Positions 34,156-43,583 of a stretch of DNA of 64,000 bases are shown one piece after another. The notes under the pieces are model-generated. The model was not told the origin of the DNA. It searched no databases and saw only the letters and a program-made list of their open reading frames with translations. Positions within the stretch are counted from its first letter, which is position 1. Each line of letters starts with the position of its first letter. Position numbers and translations under genes: made by a program. The DNA is from Ralstonia soli (GTDB lineage: Bacteria; Pseudomonadota; Gammaproteobacteria; Burkholderiales; Burkholderiaceae), in assembly GCF_023955655.1 (NCBI RefSeq), contig NZ_JAMXHT010000005.1, forward strand, positions 1 through 64,000. The letters are read 5' to 3'.

Positions 34156-35340
34156 TCAGCCCGGCACACGCACCCAGCCTTCCATCAACACGCGCGCGCT
34201 GCGGCTCATGATGGCCTTGGTGACAGTCCATTCACCGTCGACCAGCTTCGCCTCCGCGCCCACGCGCAGCGTGCCGGACGGATGCCCGAAGCGCACCGCG
34301 CCACGTTCACCGCCGCCGGCCGCGAGGTTGACCAGCGTGCCCGGAATGGCCGCGGCCGTGCCGATGGCAACAGCTGCCGTGCCCATCATCGCGTGGTGCA
34401 GCTTGCCCATCGACAGCGCCCGCACCAGCAGATCCACATCGCCCGTGCCGACCGGCTTGCCGCTGGAGGACACGTAGTCCTTCGGTGGCGCAACGAAAGC
34501 CACCTTGGGCGTGTGCTGCCGCGTGGCGGCCTCGTCGATGCTCTTGATGAGGCCCATGCGCAGCGCACCGTGCGCGCGGATGGTCTCGAACATCGCCAGC
34601 GCCTTCGCGTCGCCGTTGATGGCGTCCTGCAGCTCGGTGCCGGTGTAGCCGATGGCCTCGGCATTCACGAAGATGGTCGGGATGCCGGCGTTGATCATCG
34701 TCGCCTTGAGCGTGCCCACGCCGGGCACTTCAAGGTCGTCAACGAGGTTGCCGGTGGGGAACATTGCGCCGCCGCCATCACCGTCTTCTTCTGCGGCGGG
34801 GTCGAGGAATTCGAGCTGCACTTCCGCCGCCGGGAAGGTCACGCCGTCCAGCTCGAAGTCGCCCGTTTCCTGCACCGCGCCGTTGGTGATGGGCACGTGC
34901 GCAATGATGGTCTTGCCGATGTTGGCCTGCCAGATGCGCACGATGGCCGTGCCGTTCTGCGGTACCCGGCTCGCATCGACCAATCCGTTGCTGATGGCGA
35001 ACGGACCGACCGCTGCGGAGAGATTGCCGCAATTGCCCGACCAATCCACAAACGGCTTGTCGATGGAGACCTGGCCGAACAGGTAATCCACGTCGTGATC
35101 CGGGCGCGTGCTCTTGCTGATGATGACCGTTTTGCTGGTGCTCGACGTGGCGCCGCCCATGCCGTCGATCTGCTTGCCGTACGGGTCGGGGCTGCCGATC
35201 ACGCGCATGAGCAGCGCATCACGGGCAGCGCCCGGCTGCTGCGCGGCAAGCGGCAGATCCTGCAGGCGGAAGAACACGCCCTTGCTGGTGCCGCCACGGA
35301 TGTAGGTGGCCGGAACCTTGATTTGGGCCGGATGCGTCAT
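34156..35340 (-). CDS. prpF: 2-methylaconitate cis-trans isomerase
   Basis: 394 residues. PrpF belongs to the diaminopimelate-epimerase-like fold. MTHPAQIKVPATYIRGGTSKGVFF, the K-containing GGTSKG motif, DWSGNCGNLSAAVGPFAI and LHHAMMGTAAVAIGTAAAIPGT are the family signatures. It isomerises the product of AcnD so that 2-methylcitrate can pass to 2-methylisocitrate, replacing the PrpD route. Its start overlaps the acnD stop by ATGA, and it ends the prp operon before a terminator. Confidence 0.95.
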   Translation of the reverse strand: MTHPAQIKVPATYIRGGTSKGVFFRLQDLPLAAQQPGAARDALLMRVIGSPDPYGKQIDGMGGATSSTSKTVIISKSTRPDHDVDYLFGQVSIDKPFVDWSGNCGNLSAAVGPFAISNGLVDASRVPQNGTAIVRIWQANIGKTIIAHVPITNGAVQETGDFELDGVTFPAAEVQLEFLDPAAEEDGDGGGAMFPTGNLVDDLEVPGVGTLKATMINAGIPTIFVNAEAIGYTGTELQDAINGDAKALAMFETIRAHGALRMGLIKSIDEAATRQHTPKVAFVAPPKDYVSSSGKPVGTGDVDLLVRALSMGKLHHAMMGTAAVAIGTAAAIPGTLVNLAAGGGERGAVRFGHPSGTLRVGAEAKLVDGEWTVTKAIMSRSARVLMEGWVRVPG

Positions 35341-37934
35341 GCAGCCTCCTTCGACGATTCCAGGAAGTCCTGTGCAAAGCGCTGCAGCACGCCGCCCGCT
35401 TCGTAGATCGAGACTTCCTCATCGCTGTCCAGGCGGCACGTGACAGGCACTTCCACGCGCTCGCCGTTCTTGCGATGGATCACCAGCGTGAGATCCGCAC
35501 GCGGTTGGCGCGCGCCGATCACGTCAAAGGTTTCGGTGCCGTCGATGCCCAAGGTCAGGCGCGTGGTGCCCGGCTTGAACTCCAGCGGCAGCACGCCCAT
35601 GCCGATCAGGTTCGTGCGGTGGATGCGCTCGAAGCCTTCGGCCACGATGGCTTCCACGCCGGCCAGGCGCACGCCCTTGGCAGCCCAGTCGCGCGAGCTG
35701 CCCTGGCCGTAGTCGGCACCGGCAATCACGATCAGGGGTTGCTTGCGGTCCATGTAGGTCTCGATCGCTTCCCACATGCGGGTGACCTTGCCCTCGGGCT
35801 CGATGCGTGCCAGCGATCCCTTCTTCACGGCGCCATCCACCACGGCCATCTCGTTGATGAGCGTGGGGTTGGCGAACGTCGCGCGCTGTGCGGTCAGGTG
35901 GTCGCCGCGGTGCGTGGCGTACGAGTTGAAGTCCTCTTCCGGCAGGCCCATCTTGGCGAGGTATTCGCCCGCGGCGCTGCTCGCCAGGATGGCGTTGGAT
36001 GGCGAGAGGTGGTCGGTCGTGATGTTGTCGCCCAGCACGGCCAACGGGCGCAGACCCTTGAGCGTGCGCTCGCCGGCCAGCGCGCCTTCCCAATACGGCG
36101 GGCGGCGGATGTAGGTGCTCTGCGCGCGCCAGTCGTACAGCGGGCTCACGTTGGCAACAGCCTCGCTGCGCTGCTCGAACATCGGGATGTAGACCTTGCG
36201 GAACTGCTCCGGCTTGACAGAGGCACGCACGATGGCGTCGATCTCCTCATCGGTCGGCCACAGGTCTTTCAACGTGATGGGCTTGCCGTTGGCGTCCGTC
36301 CCAAAGCTGTCGCGCTCGATGTCGAAGCGCACCGTGCCGGCAATCGCATAGGCCACCACCAGCGGCGGCGAGGCGAGGAACGCCTGCTTGGCATACGGGT
36401 GGATACGGCCGTCAAAGTTGCGGTTGCCCGACAGCACGGCGGTGGCGTACAGGTCGCGGTCGATGATCTCCTGCTGGATCTTCGGGTCCAGTGCGCCGCT
36501 CATGCCGTTGCACGTGGTGCAGGCAAACGCGACGATGCCGAAGCCGAGCTCTTCCAGTTCGGCCTTCAGGCCGGCCTCTTCCAGATACAGCTCGACTGCC
36601 TTCGACCCAGGCGCCAGCGAGCTCTTCACCCACGGCTTGCGCGTCAGGCCCAGGCGGTTGGCGTTGCGTGCCAGCAGCGCGGCGGCAATCACGTTGCGCG
36701 GGTTGCTGGTGTTCGTGCAGCTCGTGATGGCGGCGATGATGACGGCGCCGTCCGGCATCTGGCCTGGGGTCTCTTCCCACTTGCCGGCGATGCCCTTGGC
36801 GGCGAGGTCCGTCGTGGCCACGCGGGCGTGCGGGTTCGACGGGCCCGCCATGTTGCGCACCACGCTCGACAGGTCGAAGCGCAGCACGCGTTCGTATTCG
36901 GCGTGCTTGAGCGTGTCGGACCACAGGCCGGCGGTCTTGGCATACGTCTCGACCAGTTTGACTTGCTCGTCGCTGCGGCCGGTCAGGCGCAGGTAGTCGA
37001 GCGTGTTGTCGTCGATGGAGAACATCGCGGCGGTGGCGCCGTACTCCGGGGCCATGTTGGAGATGGTGGCGCGGTCGCCCAGCGTGAGCTTCGATGCGCC
37101 TTCGCCGTAGAACTCCAGATACGCCCCCACCACCTTTTGCTTGCGCAGGAATTCGGTCAGGGCCAGCACGATGTCGGTGGCGGTGATGCCGGGCTGACGT
37201 TGGCCCGTCAGTTCCACGCCGACGATGTCCGGCAGGCGCATCCACGAGGCGCGGCCGAGCATGACGTTTTCGGCTTCCAGGCCGCCCACGCCGATGGCGA
37301 TCACGCCCAGCGCATCGACGTGCGGGGTGTGGCTATCGGTGCCCACGCAGGTGTCGGGGTAGGCCACGCCGTCGTGCGCCTGGATGACCGGCGACATTTT
37401 CTCCAGGTTGATCTGGTGCATGATGCCGTTGCCCGCCGGGATCACGTCCACATTCTTGAACGCGAGCTTGGTCCAGTCGATGAAGTGGAAGCGGTCTTCG
37501 TTGCGGCGGTCTTCAATGGCGCGGTTCTTGGCGAAGGCGTCGGGGTCGAAGCCACCGCATTCCACGGCCAGCGAGTGGTCGACGATCAACTGCACGGGCA
37601 CGACCGGGTTGACCTTGGCGGGGTCGCCGCCTTGGTCAGCGATGGCATCACGCAGGCCGGCCAGGTCCACCAATGCGGTCTGGCCGAGGATGTCGTGACA
37701 GACCACGCGGGCGGGGAACCAGGGGAAGTCCAGATCGCGTTTGCGCTCGATGAGTTGCTTGAGCGATGCGGTGAGCGTGGCTGGGTTGCAGCGGCGGACC
37801 AGGTTTTCGGCGAGTACGCGCGATGTGTACGGCAGCTTGTCGTAGGCGCCCGGTTGGATGGCTTCTACGGCTTCACGCGCGTCGAAGTAATCGAGGGACG
37901 TGCCGGGGAGGGGTTTGCGGTGTGCTGTGTTCAT
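35337..37934 (-). CDS. acnD: Fe/S-dependent 2-methylcitrate dehydratase
   Basis: 865 residues, aconitase family. The [4Fe-4S] ligands are in ITSCTNTSNPRN and FACTTCNGMSG. The four aconitase domains are in order: GTDSHTPHVDALGVIAIGVGGLEAE in the N-terminal part, the swivel domain at the C-terminus with GADYGQGSSRDWAAKGVRLAGVEAIVAEGFERIHRTNLIGMG-type elements. AcnD dehydrates 2-methylcitrate in propionate degradation and needs PrpF. It follows prpC on the minus strand after a 268-bp gap that contains a long palindromic repeat, and is translationally coupled to prpF. Confidence 0.95.
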   Translation of the reverse strand: MNTAHRKPLPGTSLDYFDAREAVEAIQPGAYDKLPYTSRVLAENLVRRCNPATLTASLKQLIERKRDLDFPWFPARVVCHDILGQTALVDLAGLRDAIADQGGDPAKVNPVVPVQLIVDHSLAVECGGFDPDAFAKNRAIEDRRNEDRFHFIDWTKLAFKNVDVIPAGNGIMHQINLEKMSPVIQAHDGVAYPDTCVGTDSHTPHVDALGVIAIGVGGLEAENVMLGRASWMRLPDIVGVELTGQRQPGITATDIVLALTEFLRKQKVVGAYLEFYGEGASKLTLGDRATISNMAPEYGATAAMFSIDDNTLDYLRLTGRSDEQVKLVETYAKTAGLWSDTLKHAEYERVLRFDLSSVVRNMAGPSNPHARVATTDLAAKGIAGKWEETPGQMPDGAVIIAAITSCTNTSNPRNVIAAALLARNANRLGLTRKPWVKSSLAPGSKAVELYLEEAGLKAELEELGFGIVAFACTTCNGMSGALDPKIQQEIIDRDLYATAVLSGNRNFDGRIHPYAKQAFLASPPLVVAYAIAGTVRFDIERDSFGTDANGKPITLKDLWPTDEEIDAIVRASVKPEQFRKVYIPMFEQRSEAVANVSPLYDWRAQSTYIRRPPYWEGALAGERTLKGLRPLAVLGDNITTDHLSPSNAILASSAAGEYLAKMGLPEEDFNSYATHRGDHLTAQRATFANPTLINEMAVVDGAVKKGSLARIEPEGKVTRMWEAIETYMDRKQPLIVIAGADYGQGSSRDWAAKGVRLAGVEAIVAEGFERIHRTNLIGMGVLPLEFKPGTTRLTLGIDGTETFDVIGARQPRADLTLVIHRKNGERVEVPVTCRLDSDEEVSIYEAGGVLQRFAQDFLESSKEAA

Positions 37935-37978
37935 GATGTGGGTACATCCCTTGTTTCTCCCCCTGCCGGGGGCGACTC

Positions 37979-38140
37979 ACTTTCTTTGTCTTGCCAAAGA
38001 AAGTAAGCAAAGAAAGGCGCGCCCGAGATGGCGACTTCCCCTTGAATTTATGTCACCGGGCGGAGATGGGGAAAACTCGCTTCGCTCAGACAGTTCCCCA
38101 TCTTTTTTCCGCCCGCTGACAGAAATTCAAGGCGCCATCA
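37979..38140. repeat. Palindromic intergenic repeat element between prpC and acnD
   Basis: Two nested structures are present. ACTTTCTTTG (37979-37988) and CAAAGAAAGT (37995-38004) form a perfect 10-bp hairpin. Next to it CCTTGAATTT (38040-38049) pairs with AAATTCAAGG (38123-38132), and GGGCGGA/TCCGCCC, ATGGGGAA/TTCCCCAT continue the stem inward, giving a long imperfect hairpin of about 93-120 bp. The TTTCTTTG...CAAAGAAAGTAAGCAAAGAAA text is familiar from intergenic repeats of many beta- and gammaproteobacteria (from memory, not checked). It could stabilise or terminate part of the prp transcript. Confidence 0.75.
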
Positions 38141-38202
38141 AGGGCAGGAACGGCCAAACCGTCTGGGCGCACGGCTTGGCGTTCTGCGGGGCGTCCGCCG
38201 GA

Positions 38203-39372
38203 TTACGCGCGCTTGCTGAGCGGTACGAATTTCAGGTCTTCCGGGCCGGTGTAGTTGGCGCTCGGGCGGATGATCTTGTTGTCGATGCGTTGTTCGATGA
38301 TGTGCGCGGCCCAGCCGGACGTACGTGCGATCACGAACAGCGGGGTGAACATCGCGGTCGGCACGCCCATCATGTGGTACGACACGGCGCTGAACCAGTC
38401 GAGGTTCGGGAACATCTTCTTGACGTCCCACATCACGGTTTCCAGGCGCTCGGCAATGTCGAACATCTTGGTGTTGCTGGCTTCCTTCGACAGCTTCTTC
38501 GCCACTTCCTTGATGACCTTGTTGCGCGGGTCGGACACGGTGTACACCGGGTGGCCGAAGCCGATCACGACTTCCTTGGCTTCCACGCGGCGGCGGATGT
38601 CGGCTTCTGCCTCGTCGGGCGTGTCGTAGCGCTTCTGGATTTCGAACGCCACTTCATTGGCGCCGCCGTGCTTCGGGCCGCGCAGTGCGCCGATGGCGCC
38701 AGTGATGGCCGAGTAGATGTCCGAGCCCGTGCCGGCGATCACACGGCCGGTGAAGGTGGAGGCATTGAATTCGTGCTCGGCGTACAGGTTGAGCGACACG
38801 TGCATCGCGTCGACCCACGACTTGGGCGGCTCGACGCCGTGCAGCAGGTGCAGGAAGTGGCCGCCGATCGAGTCGTCATCCGTTTCGACTTCGATGCGCT
38901 TGCCGTTGTGGCTGTAGTGGTACCAGTACAGCAGCATCGAGCCGAGCGAGGCCATCAGGCGGTCGGCGATGTCGCGCGCGCCGGGGGTGGCATGGTCGTC
39001 CTTCTCGGGCAGCACGGTGCCGAGCACCGACACGCCCGTGCGCATCACGTCCATCGGGTGAGCGGAGGCGGGCACCCATTCCAGTGCGGCCTTCACGTTG
39101 GCGGGCAGGCCGCGCAGGGCTTTCAGCTTGGCCTTGTACGCCGTCAGTTCGGCCTTGTTGGGCAGCTTGCCGTGCACCAGCAGATGCGCGACTTCTTCAA
39201 ATTCGCACGCGGCGGCCAGGTCGAGGATGTCGTAGCCGCGATAGTGCAGGTCGTTGCCGGTGCGGCCGACGGTACACAGTGCAGTGTTGCCTGCCGTCAC
39301 GCCCGACAGGGCCACGGACTTCTTCGGTTTGAAGGCGCCGGCGTTCGGGGTGCTGTTGTCTGCTTCGCTCAT
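38203..39372 (-). CDS. prpC: 2-methylcitrate synthase
   Basis: 389 residues, citrate synthase family. The catalytic His and Asp regions are visible in [37 protein letters not shown] and [22 protein letters not shown]. PrpC condenses propionyl-CoA with oxaloacetate to 2-methylcitrate in the cytoplasm. It follows prpB by 37 bp on the same strand and belongs to the PrpR-regulated operon. Length and context distinguish it from housekeeping citrate synthase (usually about 430 residues). Confidence 0.95.
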   Translation of the reverse strand: MSEADNSTPNAGAFKPKKSVALSGVTAGNTALCTVGRTGNDLHYRGYDILDLAAACEFEEVAHLLVHGKLPNKAELTAYKAKLKALRGLPANVKAALEWVPASAHPMDVMRTGVSVLGTVLPEKDDHATPGARDIADRLMASLGSMLLYWYHYSHNGKRIEVETDDDSIGGHFLHLLHGVEPPKSWVDAMHVSLNLYAEHEFNASTFTGRVIAGTGSDIYSAITGAIGALRGPKHGGANEVAFEIQKRYDTPDEAEADIRRRVEAKEVVIGFGHPVYTVSDPRNKVIKEVAKKLSKEASNTKMFDIAERLETVMWDVKKMFPNLDWFSAVSYHMMGVPTAMFTPLFVIARTSGWAAHIIEQRIDNKIIRPSANYTGPEDLKFVPLSKRA

Positions 39373-39409
39373 GGTGTGGTGTCTCCTTGGATGCGTTGAA
39401 TCTCGGGCG

Positions 39410-40306
39410 TTATTTCTTGGCGGCGAACAGGGCGTCGAGCTTGTCTTCGTACGCGTGATAGCCGAGGTATTGGTACAGGTCTGCGCGGGTTTGCATGGTT
39501 TCTACGGCCGCCTTCTGCGTGCCGTCGCGCATCAACACCTGGTAGAAGTTGAGCGCCGCTGCGTTCATTGCGCGATACGCGCCGCAGCAGTACAGGGCGA
39601 TGTCCACGTTGGCGCTGCGCAGTTCATCCGTGGTGAACAGCGGCGTGCTGCCGAACTCGGTCAGGTTGGCCAGGATGGGCACCTTCACGGCGGCCTTGAA
39701 GCGGCGGTAGTCGTCCAGCGTCTTCATGGCTTCGGGGAAGATCATGTCCGCGCCGGCTTCCACGTAGGCCACGGCGCGCTCGATGGCGGCGTCGATGCCT
39801 TCCACGGCGGCTGCGTCGGTGCGGGCCATGATGACGAAGTCGTCATCGGTGCGGGCGTCTACGGCGGCCTTCACGCGGTCGACCATTTCGTCGGCGGGCA
39901 CGACTTCCTTGCCGGGGCGATGGCCGCAGCGCTTCTGGCCGACCTGGTCTTCCAGGTGCACGGCTGCCACACCCGCCTTGATGAACGAGCGGACGGTGCG
40001 TGCGATGTTGAAGGCGCCACCCCAGCCGGTGTCGATGTCCACCAACAGCGGCACCTGCACGGCGTCGGTGATGCGGCGGGCGTCGATCAGCACGTCTTCC
40101 ATCGTGCTGATGCCCAGGTCCGGAATGCCCAGCGAGTTGGCGGCCACACCGCCGCCCGACAGGTACACGGCCTTGAAGCCGGTCTGCTCGGCCATCTTGG
40201 CGGCGTAGGCGGTGATGGCGCCCACCACTTGCAGCGGTTGCGATTCAGCGACCGCTTGACGGAACTTGGCGCCCGCGCTGGTGGGCTGTCGTTTGGTTGT
40301 GCTCAT
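39410..40306 (-). CDS. prpB: 2-methylisocitrate lyase
   Basis: 298 residues, isocitrate lyase/PEP mutase superfamily TIM barrel. The catalytic loop [13 protein letters not shown] with its Cys is intact, as are [27 protein letters not shown] and [19 protein letters not shown], where Asp residues bind magnesium. PrpB cleaves 2-methylisocitrate to pyruvate and succinate, the last step of the pathway. First gene of the operon, divergent from prpR, with a sigma-54 promoter candidate 80 bp upstream. Confidence 0.96.
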   Translation of the reverse strand: MSTTKRQPTSAGAKFRQAVAESQPLQVVGAITAYAAKMAEQTGFKAVYLSGGGVAANSLGIPDLGISTMEDVLIDARRITDAVQVPLLVDIDTGWGGAFNIARTVRSFIKAGVAAVHLEDQVGQKRCGHRPGKEVVPADEMVDRVKAAVDARTDDDFVIMARTDAAAVEGIDAAIERAVAYVEAGADMIFPEAMKTLDDYRRFKAAVKVPILANLTEFGSTPLFTTDELRSANVDIALYCCGAYRAMNAAALNFYQVLMRDGTQKAAVETMQTRADLYQYLGYHAYEDKLDALFAAKK

Positions 40307-40384
40307 GTGTGCTCCACAAAGAATGGCCTCTTAGAGCAGGAAGCGGGCCACCCCATCAGCGTCGTCTAAGTCGTTGATTTGTAT

Positions 40385-40400
40385 AGCAGTGACGTTGCCG
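40385..40400 (-). promoter_or_regulatory. Candidate sigma-54 promoter of the prp operon
   Basis: On the minus strand the text is CGGCAACGTCACTGCT, which keeps the essential GG-N10-GC spacing of -24/-12 elements (consensus TGGCACG-N4-TTGC). It is about 80 bases upstream of prpB and on the far side of it lie the palindromes expected for PrpR. The partner activator has an intact sigma-54 contact motif. Confidence 0.6.
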
Positions 40401-40415
40401 CCCAGGATCACCTCA

Positions 40416-40450
40416 TTTCAGATTTGAAAATTTCATTTCAACTTGGAAAT
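40416..40450. promoter_or_regulatory. Paired palindromes, probable PrpR upstream activating sites
   Basis: TTTCA-N4-TGAAA (40416-40429) and ATTTC-N6-GAAAT (40435-40450) are two AT-rich palindromes with centres 20 bp apart, about 35-50 bp beyond the -24/-12 element of prpB. They also precede the prpR start by about 25 bp, so PrpR bound here could activate prpB and repress its own gene. Confidence 0.55.
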
Positions 40451-40473
40451 GCGCGGCGCATAATGGCGACATC

Positions 40474-42459
40474 ATGAGTCCGACCCCTGATCTCACCTCG
40501 CTCACGCAGTTGACCGATCGGCCCCGCATCTGGGCCTGCGGCATCAGCCGCCTGAGCGACCTGTTCCTCGACATTGCCGCCGAGTACAACGATCGCGCCG
40601 AACTGCGCGTCATCACGCGCGGTTTTGAAGACGTGGTGCGCGAAATCGACGGCGCCGGTGCCCAGCGTCCGGACGTGGTGGTGGCGGGCGGCTCCAACGG
40701 CGCGTATCTGAAGCCGCGCCTGTCGCTGCCCGTGGTCGTCATCAACCCGACCGGTTTTGACGTGATGCACGCGCTGGCGCGCGCCCGGCGCTCCGTGTCG
40801 GACACGAGGCAAACGGTGGCGCTTGTCATGCACGGCGATACGCCCGACGAGGTGCGCCGCTTTGCGGCGGCCTACAACATGGACGTTGTCTTTGGCGCGT
40901 ACGCATCGCGCCAGGACGCCGAGAGCTGTGTGTTGGACTTGCGCGACCGCGGCGTGGGCGTCGTCGTTGGCCCCGGCTTGGTGACGGATCTGGCAGCGCA
41001 AGCCGGCATGAACGCCGTGTTCCTGTACTCGCGCGATTCCGTGCGCGCTGCGTTTGATACCGCGCTGGAGGTGGTGCAAGCCACCCGCCGCGAATCGCAG
41101 CGTCGCCAGCGCCTGGACAACCTGCTGCAGCATTTGCGCGACGGCGTGGTCGCCCTGGATGCGCAGGGCCGCGTGGAGGCCATCAACGAGCGGCTCGCCA
41201 CCGCGCTTGGAATCGACGCCAGGCAGGCGGCCGGGCAGCCGCTGCTCAGCCTCGCGCCCAATTTGCTGGGCCTGCTGCCCGATACCGATGGCGATACGCT
41301 GGGCACCGTGCGCGGCGTGAACTACGTCATCCACCGTGGCCCCCTGACCAGCACGGGCGCGGGCGGTGCCGCAGGTACCGAAGACGGCACCGTATTCACC
41401 TTCCAGGAATCGCGCGCGGTGGAGCGGCTGGACCGCACGCTGCGCTCGCGCCAGCGCCCGCAGCAGTTCAGCGCGCGCTACCGGCTCGATGACCTGGTGG
41501 GCGAATCCGCGCCCATGGAGCGCGTGCGCACGCTGGTGCGCCGCTATGCCAAGTCCGATGCCACCGTGCTGGTGCTGGGCGAATCGGGCACCGGCAAGGA
41601 AATGGTCGCGCAGAGCATGCACGAACTGAGCGCGCGGCGCGACTTTCCGTTCGTCGCCATCAACTGCGGCGCGTTTCCGGAAGCGCTGCTGGAGAGCGAG
41701 CTCTTCGGCTACGAGGAAGGCGCCTTCACCGGCGCGCGCAAGGGCGGCAAGGCCGGGCTGATCGAAGCCGCGCATCGCGGCACGCTGTTCCTTGATGAGA
41801 TTGGCGAGATGCCGCTGCCGCTGCAGAGCCGCCTGCTGCGTGTGCTGCAGGAGCGTGAAGTGGTGCGGCTGGGGTCCACCGAGCCCACGCGGGTCGACAT
41901 CCGCGTGGTGGCCGCCACGCATCGCGCGCTGACCGATGCGGTGGAAGCCGGCAGCTTTCGCGCCGATCTGTATTACCGCCTCAACATCCTCAGCATTGCG
42001 CTGCCGCCGCTGCGCGAACGGGCCGACGACATCCTGCCCCTGGCCGCCGAGCTGCTCGTGCAGGCCGCGCGCCGCGAGCCGCGCCTGCTGCTGCGCATTG
42101 CCGATACCGACGAAGCCGCCCACCTGCTGGCCGACATCGCCGGCCCGCTGCAAAGCTACACGTGGCCCGGCAACGTGCGCGAGCTGCAGAGCGTGATCGA
42201 GCGCATTGCCGTGGAACTGGCGGATACCGAAGACGGCGGCGCCATCACCCAGGACGTGCTGCGCATGATCGCGCCCGAAGTCTTTGCCCAACCCGCGCGC
42301 GGCAAGACCGGCGCCTTGACGTTGCGCGAGCGCAGCCGGGGCGTGGAAGCAGAGGAAATTCGCGCCGCGCTGGCCGCGCACGACGGCGACCGCGATGCGG
42401 TGTGTGCGGCGCTGGGGATCAGCAAGACCACCCTGTGGCGACGCTTGCAGGCGGGGTAG
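40474..42459 (+). CDS. prpR: Propionate catabolism regulator PrpR, sigma-54-dependent activator
   Basis: 661 residues. The N-terminal PrpR sensing domain (about 10-190) has [23 protein letters not shown] and [19 protein letters not shown]; it binds 2-methylcitrate in homologues. A PAS-like linker follows ([21 protein letters not shown]). The AAA+ domain (about 345-575) has Walker [16 protein letters not shown], the sigma-54 contact loop GAFTGA at residues 416-421 and [21 protein letters not shown]. The C-terminal Fis-type HTH reads [19 protein letters not shown]. Divergent from prpB. The complete set of motifs shows a functional sigma-54 activator. Confidence 0.95.
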   Translation: MSPTPDLTSLTQLTDRPRIWACGISRLSDLFLDIAAEYNDRAELRVITRGFEDVVREIDGAGAQRPDVVVAGGSNGAYLKPRLSLPVVVINPTGFDVMHALARARRSVSDTRQTVALVMHGDTPDEVRRFAAAYNMDVVFGAYASRQDAESCVLDLRDRGVGVVVGPGLVTDLAAQAGMNAVFLYSRDSVRAAFDTALEVVQATRRESQRRQRLDNLLQHLRDGVVALDAQGRVEAINERLATALGIDARQAAGQPLLSLAPNLLGLLPDTDGDTLGTVRGVNYVIHRGPLTSTGAGGAAGTEDGTVFTFQESRAVERLDRTLRSRQRPQQFSARYRLDDLVGESAPMERVRTLVRRYAKSDATVLVLGESGTGKEMVAQSMHELSARRDFPFVAINCGAFPEALLESELFGYEEGAFTGARKGGKAGLIEAAHRGTLFLDEIGEMPLPLQSRLLRVLQEREVVRLGSTEPTRVDIRVVAATHRALTDAVEAGSFRADLYYRLNILSIALPPLRERADDILPLAAELLVQAARREPRLLLRIADTDEAAHLLADIAGPLQSYTWPGNVRELQSVIERIAVELADTEDGGAITQDVLRMIAPEVFAQPARGKTGALTLRERSRGVEAEEIRAALAAHDGDRDAVCAALGISKTTLWRRLQAG

Positions 42460-42569
42460 ATCAAACGTTGGCGAGATGAATGGTTGCAGTCCGCCCGGAG
42501 GGTGACTATCGTGCAGACCTCTCTCGAATCAACGCGTGCCAAAAGGCACCCTCCAAAGAAGGCCATCCA

Positions 42570-43268
42570 ATGGCACAAGCAAACCGCCCCCTTTTGACCC
42601 TGGCGAGCCTGACGCTTGCCGGGGGCCTGCGTTACCCGTCCGCGCTGGGACATCTCGTCCGCACGGCGGCAGTCTCGGCCTATCTGGCAAACGTTTTGGA
42701 GCTGGCCGACGCCGAGCAGCAGCAGATCTATTGCGTGGCGCCCGTGCACGATGTCGGCAAGCTGGGCATTCCGGACGCTGTCCTGCTCAAGCCCGCCGCC
42801 TTGACCGAAGACGAGCACGACATCATGCGGCGCCACTCCAGCATCGGCGCCGATCTGCTGGCCGGCAGCCCTGAGCCGGTGCTGCAACTGGCAGCGAGTG
42901 TCGCGCGCCATCACCACGAGCATTTCGATGGAAGCGGCTATCCGGCGGGCCTGGCGGGTGAAGCGGTTCCGCTGGCGGCACGCATCGTGGCCGTTGCAGA
43001 CGCCTTCGATGCCATGATGGAGCCCCGTGTCTACCGCAAAGGCATGAAGGAACACGATGCGCTTGGCGCGCTTGCCGAACGCAGCGGCATCTACTTTGAC
43101 CCCAGCCTGGTGGATGTCTTCCTCCGGCATGTGCCCGGGGTGCGGCGCGCACGTGCCGCCACCGATGCCCTGCTTGCCAAGTACGGCGAGGTGTCTGCCG
43201 TCGGCCGGTTCTTTGGTGGGCCGGAGCCCGTTCCGGCGTTCTTCAGGCATCTCCAGGCGCTGGTTTGA
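42570..43268 (+). CDS. HD-GYP domain cyclic-di-GMP phosphodiesterase
   Basis: 232 residues from ATG 42570 with AAAGAAGG upstream. The protein is essentially a lone HD-GYP domain: GHLVRTAAVSAYLA supplies the first His, HDVGKLGIPD the HD pair (residues 60-61), MRRHSSIGADLL another His, and HHEHFDGSGYPAGLAG (from residue 114) the GYP loop, with the last Asp in VADAFDAM. All metal ligands are intact, so hydrolysis of c-di-GMP is likely. No sensor domain is attached. A diguanylate cyclase gene lies 315 bp downstream on the same strand. Confidence 0.9.
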   Translation: MAQANRPLLTLASLTLAGGLRYPSALGHLVRTAAVSAYLANVLELADAEQQQIYCVAPVHDVGKLGIPDAVLLKPAALTEDEHDIMRRHSSIGADLLAGSPEPVLQLAASVARHHHEHFDGSGYPAGLAGEAVPLAARIVAVADAFDAMMEPRVYRKGMKEHDALGALAERSGIYFDPSLVDVFLRHVPGVRRARAATDALLAKYGEVSAVGRFFGGPEPVPAFFRHLQALV

Positions 43269-43583
43269 TCGCGGCCGTGTCGGCGGCGGCTTCAGAACAC
43301 TGCGGGCAGGCCCCGACCATGCGCTGCAGTGGGTCAATGTGGCAAGCGTGCGTCGGCATGGCGCGAAACCGCATGCGGTCCACGTCGTGGTGAGGCACCC
43401 CCCTGTTTTTCACGCACGGATAGACGGGGCCACGCTAAGCGCCCGGATGCTTGCCTCGTCACCAAATCCGGCAGCCCTTGCGCATGCAGCGCAATGCCCA
43501 CATCAACCTTTGGACGGCTTTCCGGTTTGCCCAGAACCGTGGAGAATCGCGCTCCAGTCCTGCTCGCCAACCTGTAGTTCGGT
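43269..43583. other. Gap between HD-GYP and GGDEF genes, nothing recognised
   Basis: 315 bp of high-GC sequence without a credible reading frame, hairpin terminator or promoter that could be identified by eye. It presumably holds the promoter of the diguanylate cyclase gene at 43584. Confidence 0.5.

Noticed and set aside
35475-38006. Very long plus-strand frame (843 codons) opposite acnD
   Set aside because: It is the antisense mirror of a well-identified aconitase-family gene in high-GC DNA; the product has no recognisable motifs and an unnatural Arg/His/Gly/Val composition.
40438-42381. Long minus-strand frame opposite prpR
   Set aside because: Antisense shadow of a gene with intact sensor, AAA+ and HTH domains.
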